Positions 48,236 through 60,922 of a DNA stretch of 64,000 bases are shown piece after piece (the first letter of the stretch is position 1; each line of letters starts with the position of its first letter). A model generated the notes under the pieces. It was not told the DNA's origin and did no database searches. It saw only the letters and a list, made by a program, of their open reading frames with translations. The stretch lies in NCBI GenBank assembly GCA_020744425.1, contig JAGMUV010000003.1, forward strand, positions 2,666,001-2,730,000, written 5' to 3'. Position numbers and translations under genes: made by a program. This stretch comes from Dactylonectria macrodidyma (lineage: Eukaryota; Ascomycota; Sordariomycetes; Hypocreales; Nectriaceae).

Positions 48236-51021
48236 ATGCCTTGTGAGTCTGAGCTCGAGTCTTCTCGTTCTTCCATTTCACCTGCTGGGTTTGCCTGTGC
48301 GTGTCTGGCATGGTGAGGCCACTGGGGGCTGAGTTGGCCGCTGCCCCCCCAACCTCTAGACAAGGTCGTGTGAGCTTCGTCCCAACGCAGCAAGCTTCGA
48401 CACAGCCTGAATCCTTTTCGGGGGTAGCTGCCATGGAAAATCCAAGCTCAATTGCAGCTCCAGCTGCTCTGGGCGAGCTTCGCTCACCTCCCCTTCTTCA
48501 ACCTACGTCCTAAGCGCCGTGCCAGATTCCTTGACTCAGTCACCCGAACCCCCAACCCCCAACCCCCCCGGCAACACGCAGACAATGGCTTCCTTGTGTA
48601 ACGCGTGCTGACCGCTCATGTAGTCCTTGTTGAGGATTCCTGGATCAACGACCAGGCGTCGTATGTATTACCGTCACTACTGTCTCACACCTGAGCTTTT
48701 GCGCTGACCCCATGTCATAGGACGCATGACATCTCCGAGCTCGAACAATGCGCCCTTGCCGTCGATGCGACCTACTACCTCAGCCAGCTTCTCGATAATT
48801 CCCCCTCCCACGAACCTCTTCTCTCCGCACTCGGCGGCTTGACGGGCATCGAAGATCACATCAATGATAACCTCGACCTGTGGGAGAAGCACCATATCAC
48901 CCCCTTCTTCATTTTCGATGGCCAGTCTGTATCTGGACAGGATGCCGTAACTCTTGATCGTAGCCTCAAGGCCAACAAGAAAACGGATGAAGCTTGGAAC
49001 TTGTACTCTCAGACGGCAGCTGAGGAGGCTGTAGCGGCATTTGGCGCCAGCCCGGGTGCGTACAATGATCTACACCCATGCGCGCTATACTGACTTGTCA
49101 CGGATAGGGGCCTTTCGCATTCAGAACCTCTACCCCATGCTGCAGAGAATCATCAAGAACCGAGGTCTCCATTTCTTAGTAGCCCCGTCCACCGCCTGCG
49201 CCCAGGTTCGTACCGAAATCAACTCTTGCGATGAGGAATTCTGACCAGATCCAGCTCGCACACTTTGAAGTAATCGACTCCGACCAGTGCTCAGGCGTCA
49301 TGGGATCGCAGGAGCTGTTGTTGTACCCAATTAAAGACTCGGTCATCCGCAGCTTTGATTGGGAGGCAAAGACTGTCACTGCCATCTCAAAGAAGAAGGT
49401 AATGCGCAGCCTGACGCCCACCGCCAGCGAGCAGAGATTCATCGACTCGTTCCTCATGTCGGGCACATCCATCCTTCCCCCTTTTCCTGCGCTCCTGGAA
49501 AACACCATGTACTCCCACTACAACATCTCGACTGCCGCCAACCTCATGAGGACTTCGGAGAACAGTGTGACCACCGCTTGCGCTAGTTTCAACGACATCC
49601 TACAAAACAAGGACCCTGAATGGCTTGACAAGTACCGCAGGGCAAGAATGGCTATCAACCATTTCGTCTACATCGCAGAGAGCGGCGAGATCCGTGTCAA
49701 CGACTCTGAGCGACTCACCAAGGACAACCACGAGTACCTAGGCCTCCAGCTGCCTGCCGAGCTCTTCCACTATCTCAACACAGGCTTAATTGGGTCTCGT
49801 CTCCTAAGTGCCATCTCTCACGGCCAGATGTTGGTTCAACCGACACTCGATGGAGTTGCCTCGGACCAGTACAAGAACCTTGTCACGAAGCAACTCATCC
49901 CCATCAAGGAACAGGCCCTCGCCCTCATCCTTCCCAGACTTCACCGGGGCATTTCACACAAGACCGTCAAAATGCGAGTCTGGTACGACACTAAATTCAC
50001 GCACACCTTCAACCATCGGTCCCTGCAACCTCCCCCTTCACAACAAGTGGCAAGTTGGAATGTCAAGCCTAGTGATATTACAACATTCCTCCCCGCCAAC
50101 TTTGCCGGACCTGTTGCCCTCGAGGTTCTAGCACTTGCCAACTTCGACTTTGTCAAGAATACGTTCGCAAAAGAAAAGCATATCAGGGGCATTGACAGCA
50201 CGGACATGGTGACTTCCATCACTATTTGGCGCTTCCTACACCTCCGAGGCTACGTGAATGATGAGCACAAGCTCACAGACTGGGGCAATGCGCTGGCGAC
50301 AACCTTCCTCGCCATCAAGGATGCCAACGATGGCCAGCCGGATGTACCTGGCCTTGATGAGGCTGCCCTACTCGCATTTGAGCTTATTCGATACGGCCTG
50401 CTGAACGGAAAGTATATCCAGGATCAGCCTGGTCTCCCCCGGAAGGGCACGGACGAAGAAAAGTCAAGCCTGGTGCTCATCAGCCAGTGCGCATCCTTAT
50501 TGAAGTTGCGGCACCTGGTTTACGGATACACTGGTCCCCTTAATAAGAGCCTTTTGGTGTTCCGGTCTTTGTCATCCACCGTCCGAGAGGCCAATCGCGA
50601 CCTGATCGAAGCCATTGTTGCCTCAATGTTCCTGTACGCTCAGTCCAAGCGAGAGAGGGATGATCAGTTGGAAATCAGCCAAAGGTAAGTTCAGCTTTAA
50701 ATGGTTACGGAACGCAAAAGCTAACACTTTTTAAGACTCCCTTTCCTTGCCGAGCCCGATATTGGACTTGGCATTGCCATCCGAACATTCTTCGACGAGG
50801 ATGAAGTCAGTGACGACAAGGAGACCAGAGCCAAGCGGTTGCTTGAATTCCCCAACACATTTGTGCCATTTGCCGAGGCCCTGACGGAGGACTTCCGAAC
50901 TGCTTGCACCTTTGTGGATGCGCTCAATAAGGGCGTTCAGACCTTGAAGGGCGACCTTCCGTCAGCAGACAAGGCAGCCTGGGCCAAGGCACAAGAGTAC
51001 CTGGACGCAAGACCATTTTAA
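48236..51021 (+). CDS. MKT1: MKT1-like XPG-domain post-transcriptional regulator
   Basis: Exons are 48236-48242, 48624-48660, 48721-49055, 49108-49205, 49255-50684 and 50736-51021, for 730 residues. The first coding exon is just ATGCCTT, followed by a 381-nt intron (donor GTGAGT, branch GTGCTGAC, acceptor TGTAG). The resulting start, MPFLVEDSWI, aligns in length with yeast Mkt1. Domains: XPG-N (CALAVDATYYLSQLLDN to FFIFDGQSVSG), XPG-I-like (NRGLHFLVAPSTACAQ, GVMGSQELLLY), then the Mkt1-specific region (SILPPFPALLEN, LGLQLPAELFHYLNTGLIG) and the C-terminal Mkt1 domain (FLHLRGYVNDEHKLTDWG). The nuclease fold lacks the full acidic set of FEN1/XPG. Mkt1 with Pbp1 controls mRNA translation and stability in the cytoplasm, including HO and mitochondrial transcripts in yeast. 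The role here is by homology. Confidence 0.88.
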
Positions 51022-51794
51022 CTGAATAAGACAGTACTATGATGAACATGAAGTTAAATCAAGAAGGAAAAACAGCAAGTGAGGATTCCATGTTTGCGCA
51101 TGGCTCCTTCGGATACCCCTTGTCTATGAGGCTTCTCGGCGTTAATAGAGAGGGCGGCATAAAATCAGGGACTCAAAAAGTTATTGAGCTGAGGGAGGTC
51201 GGAAAGTTGTCACCGATCAGTTGACCACACGGAGTGTGAGGATGATGTTGATGGCATCCACAAGGACGCAAGTTCTTTGGGGGACGCGCCGGAGCAGACG
51301 GCTACATATTTGGATGGAGATGGGGTTGGCCAAAGTGGTGCCAAGCTGGCAGTTAGGCATATAGACTATGTTGTTAGCACAAAGTAGTTGCATGCTAACG
51401 TGTGCCTCTCCACTGAGACAGTTTTCTCCTCGTAAAGTGATGGTCTCCAAAAGAATGCGCGTCGTCGAGTTCTCACGGGTATTCAATAAATAAGTATTAG
51501 CTTGATGAAAATGCGAGGTCGTGATCTTTAGTAAAAGCAAGGCTCTCAGACCATGTTATGGGACCAATTCACATTAGCGCGTGCAGCCTGGAACAACTCG
51601 ACTTTTTGATACGAGGACAAATGATGTTGTAAAAATATACATGGCAGATTGCCTTCTAGAGCTAATATGTACTGGAGGAAGTCTAAGTTGTCCCATATAT
51701 CGATCATGTACATGCTGATGTTTGTACAGTTTTCTCCATTAATAGACGCTGAGGCATGTAAGCAGAGATTCCCAAGCCAACTACCATACATCTT
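51022..51794. other. Convergent 3' region between MKT1 and the FAD oxidase gene
   Basis: 773 bases, AT-rich toward the right. Short frames exist, but none shows a domain. I see no repeat. Confidence 0.5.
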
Positions 51795-53865
51795 TTATGC
51801 CCGGCAGAGCTTGCTGTTCTGGCTGGGAAGGCTTCCCCAGATCTTCTTCTGTAGCTCCCACTTCTCGGAGCCAACGGCGTTGGTGGCATAAAAGAGCTCG
51901 CGGGGATCCCACTTCTCCTTCATCTTGAGAGCCAGGTCGTAGCTGGCGCCCCAGAAGGACTGAGTGAAGTTGGGCTCGATGTAGTCAGACTCGCTCATGT
52001 AGGCTCCGCTACCGGGAGTGATGGCGCGCCACTTCTCCATCCAGTCAAAGGTGAGCTTGTCTGAGGCAGCCCTCTTGGTGGCCTCATCGGCGTCGTCGGC
52101 CCAGAAAGCAGCAGCGATTCCGTGGAGCAGAGCAGTACGCCAGGCAGGGTTGGCGGCAGTCTCGGGGTATCCCTCGACGCCAGTAAAGGTGTTAAAGCCG
52201 ATGAAGTAGAGGCCGTCTTCGATGGTGCCCTTGACCACGTCAAGAGTCTCCTGGATGATAGTGTCATTGTCCCAGTTGTTGTATGGGAAGAGACGACTGG
52301 CTTGGCGAATGGTGGAAGAACCCCAGGGCTCGAGAGGGAAAGATCCTTGCCAGGCAGGGTAGAAGTCGTCGTACTGCTTGTACACGGGATCAACTTCAAT
52401 GCCAAGCTCAGCCCACTCAGCGAACATGGGAGCGACGAGTTCCTTCAACTCATCGACGGTCATGCCGGGGGCAAACCAGGGAGACATGGTGAAGCTGTAG
52501 CCAGTTCCGATATTCGCAATGATGAAGTACTCGTAGTTGGCGTTGTCGCGGGCGAACTCGGGGAAGCGCTTCCAGTAGCTGTGGAGGGCCTTCCAGAACA
52601 TGGCATCGGTGATGTTTCCCGTTCCGGATGTGATGGAGAAGTTGATGGAGGAGACGGCGGTGATCTTGGGGTGAGCCTTGACGATGGCAGATGTGACGAC
52701 TCCATAAGTGCCGCCGCCGCCGCCTCGGATGGACCAGAAGAGATCAGGGTTGGACTCAGCGCTGGCGGTGACGAAGCGGCCATCAGCAGTGACAACTTCG
52801 AAGGCGAGGACTTGGTCGCAGGCGAGGCCGTAGATGGCAGAGAGAGGAGAGTGGCCGCCGCCCTGGATGAAGCCACCGATGACTCCAACACTCTGGCCCT
52901 CTCCACCTACAATGGTGACACCGTTGTCGAAGGCAGCCTTGTAGGCCTCAAAAGCCTGAACGCCAGAGCCCATTTTGAAGGCCGGGCCCTTGTAGCTGCC
53001 CTGCTTATAGGACTCGTAGAACTTAACAGACTTGAGATTGTGCGTCCAGATGGATAGGGCGCCATAGCCAGTCGACTTTGCGCCGAAGTCGTGGCCCGTG
53101 TTCTTGATGACGAGCCGGAGGTTCAGGTTTCGGGCCAGGTTGACGGCGAGCTGGATGTGGGATACCGTGGTGGCATCGATGCTGTACAAGGGATAGCCGC
53201 CAATCTCGCAGCCAGTGCCGGCAGAGAAGAGACTTGGAGGCACGCAGGTGAGGTTCTCGAAAAGGATGGCGTTTATGGCAGTGCGATCCTCAGCCTGAAT
53301 GTACGAGCCGTTGTACCAGTTGTTGGAGATGTACTCGCACTCGTCGGCGTCATAGTTGCCAAAGTTGTGATAGCAAACCGAGGCAAACGGGACCGTCTTC
53401 TGAACGGCGCCGCCGGTGAGGAGGCTCAAGACCTTCCAGACGAGCTCGCTGGGGAAGAGAGCATCTCCAGGAGCGGTTTTGCAGTTGCCAAAGGCGCTTC
53501 TCCGAGCCAGCGTCGCCTCGCTGTCGTCGTCGAACTGGAACAGCTCAATACTTGACAGCTCCAGATCGGTGAGGTTGGCTAGCACAGCATCGGTGAGCTG
53601 GATCGTCTCGTCGGCGAAGAGGGCGGCCGTGGCGCTGCTGGAAGAGCTCACGATTTCCTCGGCCGCGGGGGCGACGACGGTCTCATCAGCGTCTAGGTAT
53701 CAACAGTTAGCCAAGATTCCACACAACAGCATGGTTAGATATGCAGATTCTCAAGGATCTAGGTTGAGGTTGAAACTCACCAATCTCCTCGCCGTCGACA
53801 ACAATCGTCTGGGCAAAGGTCGCGCTAGCAAGAGCCGCGTACGTAAGGAACCGGGTGACAGACAT
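51795..53865 (-). CDS. Secreted FAD-linked oxidoreductase (BBE family)
   Basis: Exon 1 is 53865-53781 and exon 2 53692-51795, with an 88-nt intron (GTGAGT donor, ACCTAG acceptor, branch CTAACTG). The product has 660 residues. Residues 1-18 are a signal peptide (MSVTRFLTYAALASATFA). The PP-loop FAD_binding_4 domain spans about 160-400: IQLAVNLARNLNLRLVIKN, then NTGHDFGAKSTGYGALSIW, where the His is the usual flavin-linkage site, then GVIGGFIQGGGHSPLSAIYG and DLFWSIRGGGGGTYGVVTS. The second covalent Cys of bicovalent relatives is not evident, since GGGHSPLS has none. The C-terminal BBE segment is YIEPNFTQSFWGASYDLALK, with KEKWDPRELFYATNAVGS. There are many N-glycosylation sequons. Such enzymes oxidise sugars, alcohols or alkaloid-like compounds using O2; the substrate is unknown. 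Confidence 0.9.
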
Positions 53866-56800
53866 AGTGAAAGCCACATGTGAGGATGCAAGACAGGATA
53901 GTGTCCAAACCAGGTCACTCGCTCGGTCCAAGTCGATGAGGATGAGCTAGAAGAAAGACAGCCAACCAACTGAAAGAGGGACAGCCGCGTATCTATACGA
54001 AGAAACTAAAGCGGACAAAAAGACCGGACGGCACGGCAAGGGAAGTGGATCGGCCCGGAGATGCGAATGATTTGAACTGTCAATGCCTCGTACACAATTC
54101 ACGTCCGTAGTAATTACGAACCACCCCGGAGCTATATGCTTTCTCGGGGCAAAACGACGAGAACGGTAGGACCTCATTTACCAGTGCGGCGGGACATGTT
54201 GGCGCTGCTATGGGGCTTCCTGAGGATAGTACATTAATGGAGAGAGCATGGGAACGTGGGAATATGGCACGAGGCAAAGCAGCCATGGGCAAGGTTGTGG
54301 CCGAGGCGAACGGAGGGCCGGCGAGACGGCAGGATTCTCGGCCGAAGACGACATATGGCGATGGGCAAGCCATTACTTTGCACATTCCTATGAACTGTAA
54401 ATGATCACAAATAGCCCTATCTACGTCAACTACGGACATTTAGTTGCCAGTTGTTTCACTCAGTGAGCATCCCAAACATCTGTGACGTCTAGCCGCCTCG
54501 CCACTCTCGTGTTGTAAGTAACATTGACTCCCGGGTTCGGTAACAAACCTCTGCGTCAAGAAACCCACATTTGCACACAGTGGCGAAGCTTAGAGGGAAA
54601 CTTCGATAGTTCGCAGCAATATGGTCAGACTCTCGGCCATCCTTCCTTGGCTCGTTGCCGGGGGTTCGGGAGAACCGGTCATCCTTCAATCGTGCCTCCA
54701 ATGAAATGCAATGCAAAAGACCCCCAACAGCCGCGGCTCTACATAGCACAAGAGTAGGAGACAGTGACGTTTCATGAGTGCCCGGCCATGCTGCCCTTGT
54801 GGCCTTGGAGTGGGCTATATCCCTGAAGATATCCCCGTGCCGCGAGACATGCCCGCTTCCGCATGCCTGCACGGACGGGGCGTCTAGACAGGGAGTTTTC
54901 CATAAGAGCTCCCGGCTCTCCGAAGACTTGCTTCTTTCATAATGACAAGCAAGGTTGTCAGAGAATACACGTAACTTGTGCTGCACTTGCATACAAGGCG
55001 GCAAAGACTCATCAGGCTTCGCAGCTCTGTCTCTCCTTAGCTCCCGACTAATACTGAAGACTTAACCAAGGGCCGAGTGTCAAGCGAGGGCTGGCGATAG
55101 ACTCCGCATCGCATCAGGTGGAGAAAGATGCAGGAGCCAGAAGATAGTGGAGTTTTCACCCGCAATAGCCAAGTTGCGCGACAAGTTAGATGGAAACTAG
55201 GCATGTATGCAAGGCAGACAAGGGGGTTTTGTGGGAACTAATACACGAGTCTGGGACTCTTTAGTGCGTTTTAACGTTGAATGAGCTTATTAGCTTGTTT
55301 TGATGCTTTCTCGCCTCAACCATGAGTCTCGGAAATATGGCTTCGCGATAGCCGCCCGTGTAGATCCCGTTAAGTATGTTTTGAGGGCCCCTAATTTCCC
55401 GAGTCATGATGAGATGATTAAAGTCGAGAACTTCTGAATCTCCCGACCCTATCCCGCACATCCTTGACCCTCCCAATGTCGGGTTTTCTCGTGTGGCCCA
55501 AAGCCATCATCACGCGGGAGTTGGCTTCGGCAACCAACCAACAGCACTCTCATCAGATCCCAGCCACATACTCAGGTTACGTACCTCACACATTGCATTA
55601 ATAACAGCGGGTGCGATATATCGCTCACCCAGGGCCTGGTAGATGGATCCTGGATCTGGATCTCTCCTTCTCTGTGCATCAACTTGCAGGGATCATGCCT
55701 CTGTTGCTGCTGACGGCAAAGCTTGGATCTCTCTCTGGTCGCGACGACGGGCTGCAACGTCAGCCTTTTCCCGGTGTTTTCTGTTGCTGCAAATCATACT
55801 ACAGGTCCCCCGACAATAGGCGTCTGAAGTTGGTGGGGAGAGGGACTTTAATCGAAGAGAAACATCGCCGTCTCTGGACAATGGCTGTTGCAGTCGTTAG
55901 TTCGGTCGTCGTGTTGAGAGACAGCCAGTTTCAACTGCCGTTGGGACTCATCACAATCGATCGATCGAACATCAGCACATTCTGTGCCACCGCGCATGTT
56001 CGCATCTACCTACCTCGTACCTTATCTCGATTTGTGGTTTTCCTTCTTTTTTTGCTTTTTTTTTTTTCTTGTTGGTTTTGGTTCGGTTACGGAGAAGAGA
56101 GGGGCGATATCCCCGAACTCATCCTAGAGTCTCCATCGTCTGCCCTCGCCTCGGTCGATGGTCACCATGGATTCCCTGGCCTGGGTCGATCATTGCACAA
56201 GATACCCAACTCAAGCCGCCTTTCAGGGCTCGCGATTGAGTGTGAGAGATGAGATGGATCAGCATCCCGGCCGCTCTCCCCGGGGGGGCGGACCAACAGA
56301 ACGAGCAAGGGCATGACCCTGGACAGTGCTGAAAATTCCACGGCAATTGGAGGATGAATTGCGGACTGGATTCTGGCGCGATTTGTGAAGTTTCAAACTC
56401 CCCTCGTGTCTCTTTATCAAAGGTATCGGATGATCACTCGTGGTAGAGTATCATCGCGCCGGCCGCCAGAACCTGTCAAGACGGCAGCCGAGCAAGCCAC
56501 CAACAGCCTCATATTACAGCCCGAACCAACGACATCCGAACTATTCTTCAGATCCAATTGTATTCTTGGAGCATCACCAATGGAGCCACTTTGAGATGGA
56601 AACATGCGCGTCCCCCTCCCCCCTTGTTCCTCGTGGTTATTACTTCAACGTTGCTGGTTGGTGCGTCCTCGTTCTCATTTCCTATCTAGAGTCATCTGTC
56701 ATCTGCCATCTGTACAACATGATTTATAATTACTCGGTCATGAGTCTCCATTGATCGTAGCCTCCATGGTCAAGTTGATGGTGTCATTTCTTTTCTCTGC

Positions 56801-58179
56801 AGGCCATCCGGATCTATATTCAAAGCACGAGATATGACCACGATACGACGGCGTTTGCTCGTCGATGGAAATTGCATGATGAGTGATGGATCTATCATTG
56901 CCCAGGTTCCAGGATCACTCCACCTCCAGCTTGCCACCAGAGAGTCTAGCGTCAGCAAGAGCCAGTTCTTCCTTTATTGGAGGTTGCTGGAGTAAGCTCC
57001 TCGGACTAAAACGCCCACCTTCGTTCAATGGCGCCCTACTCAAAGGACGCCGCAGGGAACAACCCTCCAGGCTCTAGGCTTGACTTGACGAGCCCAAATC
57101 CAAGTCTAACGTTGCCCCTCCCCGGGCGTAGGATTCAAGGCGCACCCGCAGGTAGTTCATAATCAACTACAATATGTTACTGTACATGCTGATGCATCTT
57201 CATGCTTTAGTACGGAGTTCTGTACGCACTAACACCCACTCTTTTGCACCGTATAGCGGAACATTTCGATAGAAAACTCATTCATATTTGTCACTCAACA
57301 TGTCCCCTTGATGCTGATGCTGAAACTGATTCCCTGGAAGGATGCCTCACCACGCCCACACTCATGATCCCTGAATGTATAACAGACTGCACAGCGGAGA
57401 AATACACAGCCCCAGAGCATGCCCAACATGATGCCCTGGAATCCTGGGTAAGAATCCTTGATAGGCATTGTCCCCATGCGGCTCCGTTCTTGTACAGAAA
57501 CCTGATGCGCCTCGCTCCACTCTGATACTCATGACCCTCGTCTACGATCTGGGCATCATCCGTCCATACCTGCAACGGGCAATGCTTCCGCCCTGCCCCT
57601 TGCCCTATCCCCCCCTCTTCTTTGCCTTTCAGTGGGACCGTTCGTCTCTCTGCTTCACTGCATCTGTGTGGATATGAGCATCTCGCCCTTCGTCTCGGCT
57701 GCGTGAGTGGCTCCATCGCGATGGACCAAGGGGACGTGCTGGCTTACTTGCTGGCTGTGCGTCCTCCCAACAAGGCCTCGCCAGGTTCTGATTCTGGTCT
57801 GTCCTTTACGGCTCGCGTTTCTGAATGTGTCGTCCCAGCATGTATGGATGCCACACACTAGCCACATTAGAGAAGCGAATGCTCTCGTTCGTCTGCGTCT
57901 AGCCCTCCCCGAGAAGCTCGGTCATGTTGCAGAACTGCGGCTTATACGTAAATGTTCCCAGCCTGATCCCGCCTCCTACTCCCTTGATTGGGAATGTCTA
58001 TTCTATTCCGCTCCTTTCCCCGCCTAAGCGTTGATTTGACATATGTGTGTTGGTGTTATTTACTTTCCGCCAACTGTGTTTTCTATTCCCGAGCTGGCTC
58101 TCTCGAAGAAACATACTCCAGCGTTGGTATTGTCTGAGCTTATATCACATACACACACACTCTCTCTCTCTCGAGCACC
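53866..58179. other. 4.3-kb gene-free divergent region
   Basis: This is the largest empty interval, between two divergent genes. I see no conserved frame, no tRNA and no transposon ends. Features: a T-run near 56055-56070, a C-run near 56280-56286, and CT-rich patches. The longest frame (plus strand 55611-56252) has no ordered domain and includes a low-complexity hydrophobic run made by the T-tract. A long regulatory region or noncoding RNA is possible but not shown. Confidence 0.45.
58151..58172 (+). repeat. (AC)n(TC)n microsatellite in the receptor 5' leader
   Basis: Five AC units are followed by about six TC units, ending eight bases before the ATG at 58180. Such a tract directly upstream of a start codon can vary in length by slippage. 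Confidence 0.8.
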
Positions 58180-59647
58180 ATGAGACACGAGGCGCTGTTG
58201 GCGTGGACACACGCGGTGTACTCACGAGCCACGGACGGAGATGCTGCCTCGGGCGGCTACGTGTATCCGTATTCGCGACTACAACACATCGGCTTCTTCA
58301 TCTTGTTCTTCTTCCCAGCAATAGCGCTAGTTGTCTTCGCCCTGAGAATATACGGACGTTTCTCGACAAAGCAATATGGATTCGGTACGTTCTCTATTCG
58401 CTATCCTGACTTCCCTTCGTGCGTACTAATATCCTGTGGCATGTAGACGATCTACTCATTAGTATAGCCATGGTGCGCCCCCTACCAATCTGATATCAAC
58501 AAGTAAACAAGCAAAAAAACTCACAGTCTCTCTTTCCCTAGGCTCTATCCGTCGCGGAAACTGGCTGCTCGTGGAAATCCATGCGCACCGCCTTCATCGG
58601 CATCCATTTCGCCGACGTGCCTCCCCAAGCCGACCTCGTGCTGGGATGGCAGTGGAACTTCATCATCCAGATCCTCTACAACCCAATTCTAGCCATCGTC
58701 AAGACATCCGTGCTACTATTCCTACTGCGACTCGGCGGGCAGAAAAAGGAGGTCCGGCTCGCCATCTACGGCCTGCTAGCATTCAACCTAGCCCTCATGG
58801 TCGCCATCTTCGTCTGCGTCATCGTCCAATGCACACCTGTATCGTACTTTTGGACGCGCGCTGGTGCTAACCCTCCCGAGGGGTCTTGTTTCAATACCAG
58901 CGCCTTCTATATTGCCACCGCGGCCCTGACCATCTTAACCGATATCCTGGTGCTCATCTTGCCGTTCTGGATCTTCCTGGGCCTCAAGCTGCCGCTCCGT
59001 GTCCGAGCCGCCATCATTGGCGTATTTGCTCTCGGTGCCATGTACGTATTTGATAGTGGAATCGAGGCGAATCGTGACTAACTCTTCTCCCCAGTGTCAC
59101 GGTCATGAGCATTCTCCGTCTGGCCTGGATCGTCGAGACGTCCTACTTCCAGGACCCAACATCCGACGACTACGACCCGACATACGACATCCGCTTCACC
59201 TACTCGGCGGTCGAAACGAACTTAGCCATCATCACGGCCTCGGCGCCGGCGCTACGGCCGCTCTTCCTCAAGTGGTTCCCCCGATTCTTCTCGGCGCTCA
59301 AGTCATCAGGCCAAAAGTACTCCAACGAGCAGTACGGCCGGTCCACGGGCACCAGGCGCTCGCGCGCCGGCACCGCCGTCCGGAGCAACCACCACAACGG
59401 GCCGTTCCCGCTCAAGGACATCAAGGGCCGTTCTGAGATCCGGGGCCACTCGCCGACCAACTCGGAGGAGGAGATTATGACGTACAACGGCATCCTCAAG
59501 ACGTCCGAGGTCGCCGTGCACTATGGCAACAGGGGAGCCAAGGATGGCGAGAGTGGCAGCGGTGGTACAAGTCAGTTCGGATTTAGGACTACGCCGTCCG
59601 AGTCGAGTAGCAGTGGAATCCTAGGCCCTGAAAGAGGCCGGTTTTAG
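58180..59647 (+). CDS. Pth11-like seven-helix membrane protein (fungal rhodopsin domain)
   Basis: Exons are 58180-58384, 58447-58472, 58542-59041 and 59095-59647, for 427 residues. Exon 2 is 26 nt (DDLLISIAM) and is required for the family's YGFDDLLISIA motif. Introns are 62, 69 and 53 nt. There are seven hydrophobic helices: FILFFFPAIALVVFAL, LLISIAMALSVAE, WNFIIQILYNPILAIVKTS, YGLLAFNLALMVAIFVCVI, AFYIATAALTILTDILVLI, RVRAAIIGVFALGAIVTV and NLAIITASAPALRPLF. Family marks are CTPVSYFW, SCFN before helix 5 and TDILVLILPFW. The C-terminal 120 residues are cytosolic, basic and Ser-rich, with a SPTNSEEE patch. It lacks an N-terminal CFEM domain. Pth11-like proteins are proposed GPCR-type sensors of surfaces or nutrients at the plasma membrane; the ligand is unknown. 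Confidence 0.9.
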
Positions 59648-60922
59648 AGTTTGCAATCCTCCGTCTCGATCTAGAGAATCCGGGGTACTGTTTCATGGAG
59701 TTTCGTTATATCGTTCATGGACGTGGGGTTAGCACTTAGAACAGTGCTGACCTTTGTATACTACAGGCAGTTAAGCCATAAAAATCTAGAATAAGATCAA
59801 GCATCAGTTTGAACAAGACAAACACACCGTCTCAATGACCTGTAGGAGAGAGGTACCCGGTTGACCCTCGAAATCATAACTAATCAGATGGTCTTCGCAT
59901 ATAGTATCCCTGATCATGACCCAGTCGCTTAACCATGCAACATAAGAGGCTCGAGCGTTGTCGGGTCCAGGAAGGACATTGTTCACGTGTGCTCATGTTG
60001 GTTGGCATGTAGCTGATTTCCGAGTCGATTACGCATAGCAAGGCCATTATATCTGGCCATCCCCCAGCACTTTCCCCATCCAAGTGGGCAGATGAATTAG
60101 ATGCAGCGGATCGTACCAGCCTTGTCCGTGGCTGGGAACTTGATCTCTAAACCATGGGGGTTGCCTGATGAAGAGATTCAAGCCTCAAGGGGAAGCTCCC
60201 CTTTTTTGGGTCGGCAATCTTGTAAAAAGGGACGCGTACCCAAACAGATCCGAGCAGAAGCAATTACATGCTTAAGTGGACAACGGCAAAGATCCACAGA
60301 TTCGGTGGCGTGGTTTTTCTCGATATAATCAGTTTGTAGTTGTCGGGGCTATAGGGTAAGTGGGTTTCAGGCATTCGGGATTCGTTGAGTTCTTGGGCTG
60401 GGTGATATAGAATACCACTTGTGAGCTGGATGTCCCTTTATTGAAAACTGTAATCATCTAAGATGCAAGTTAAAACAGACATTGGGTTTGTGGTTTTTTG
60501 TCATGTTGCAATGTTTGCGATCAGCAATCCATCAAGTCGCCACAAGGTGTCCGACATCGCCAATCCTAACGAGGGGTGAGAATCCCATTTTTGGAGTTTG
60601 GTGTATCAGCAGATGATCAGGAAACATCCTCACACTGATGTGTAGGTGGACCTGGAATTTATCCTATCATTTTCCAACACATTTTGGTAAAAATCACCGT
60701 AACATACAGCATTTAGTCAACTGGTGGCAGCAGATCAGTGACGACCTTCGTATGCATGTGCCCCTCATCTCGATAACCCCCCACTTCTCACAATGCGGGT
60801 TGGACAAATGACGTCTCGGAGCGTCACACATCTCTCACGACAACTGGTGTAGCTCACCTCTCCCCTTGCAACCTCTCCAACGCACATATTCGCTATTCCG
60901 ACACGCCGAAAGACCCATCGTA
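59648..60922. other. Spacer between the receptor and MAT2B-like genes
   Basis: About 1.3 kb with the promoter of the MAT2B-like gene at its right end. No supported gene is seen. A short inverted word (AAGGGGAAGCTCCCCTTTT) lies at 60187-60205. Confidence 0.5.

Noticed and set aside
52122..53057. Open plus-strand frame of 311 codons
   Set aside because: It is antisense to the FAD-linked oxidoreductase, whose frame has clear family motifs; the opposite frame is a by-product of its GC-rich codons.
55611..56252. Plus-strand frame of 213 codons in the gene-free region
   Set aside because: Its hydrophobic run comes from a T-tract, and no motif or family resemblance is seen.
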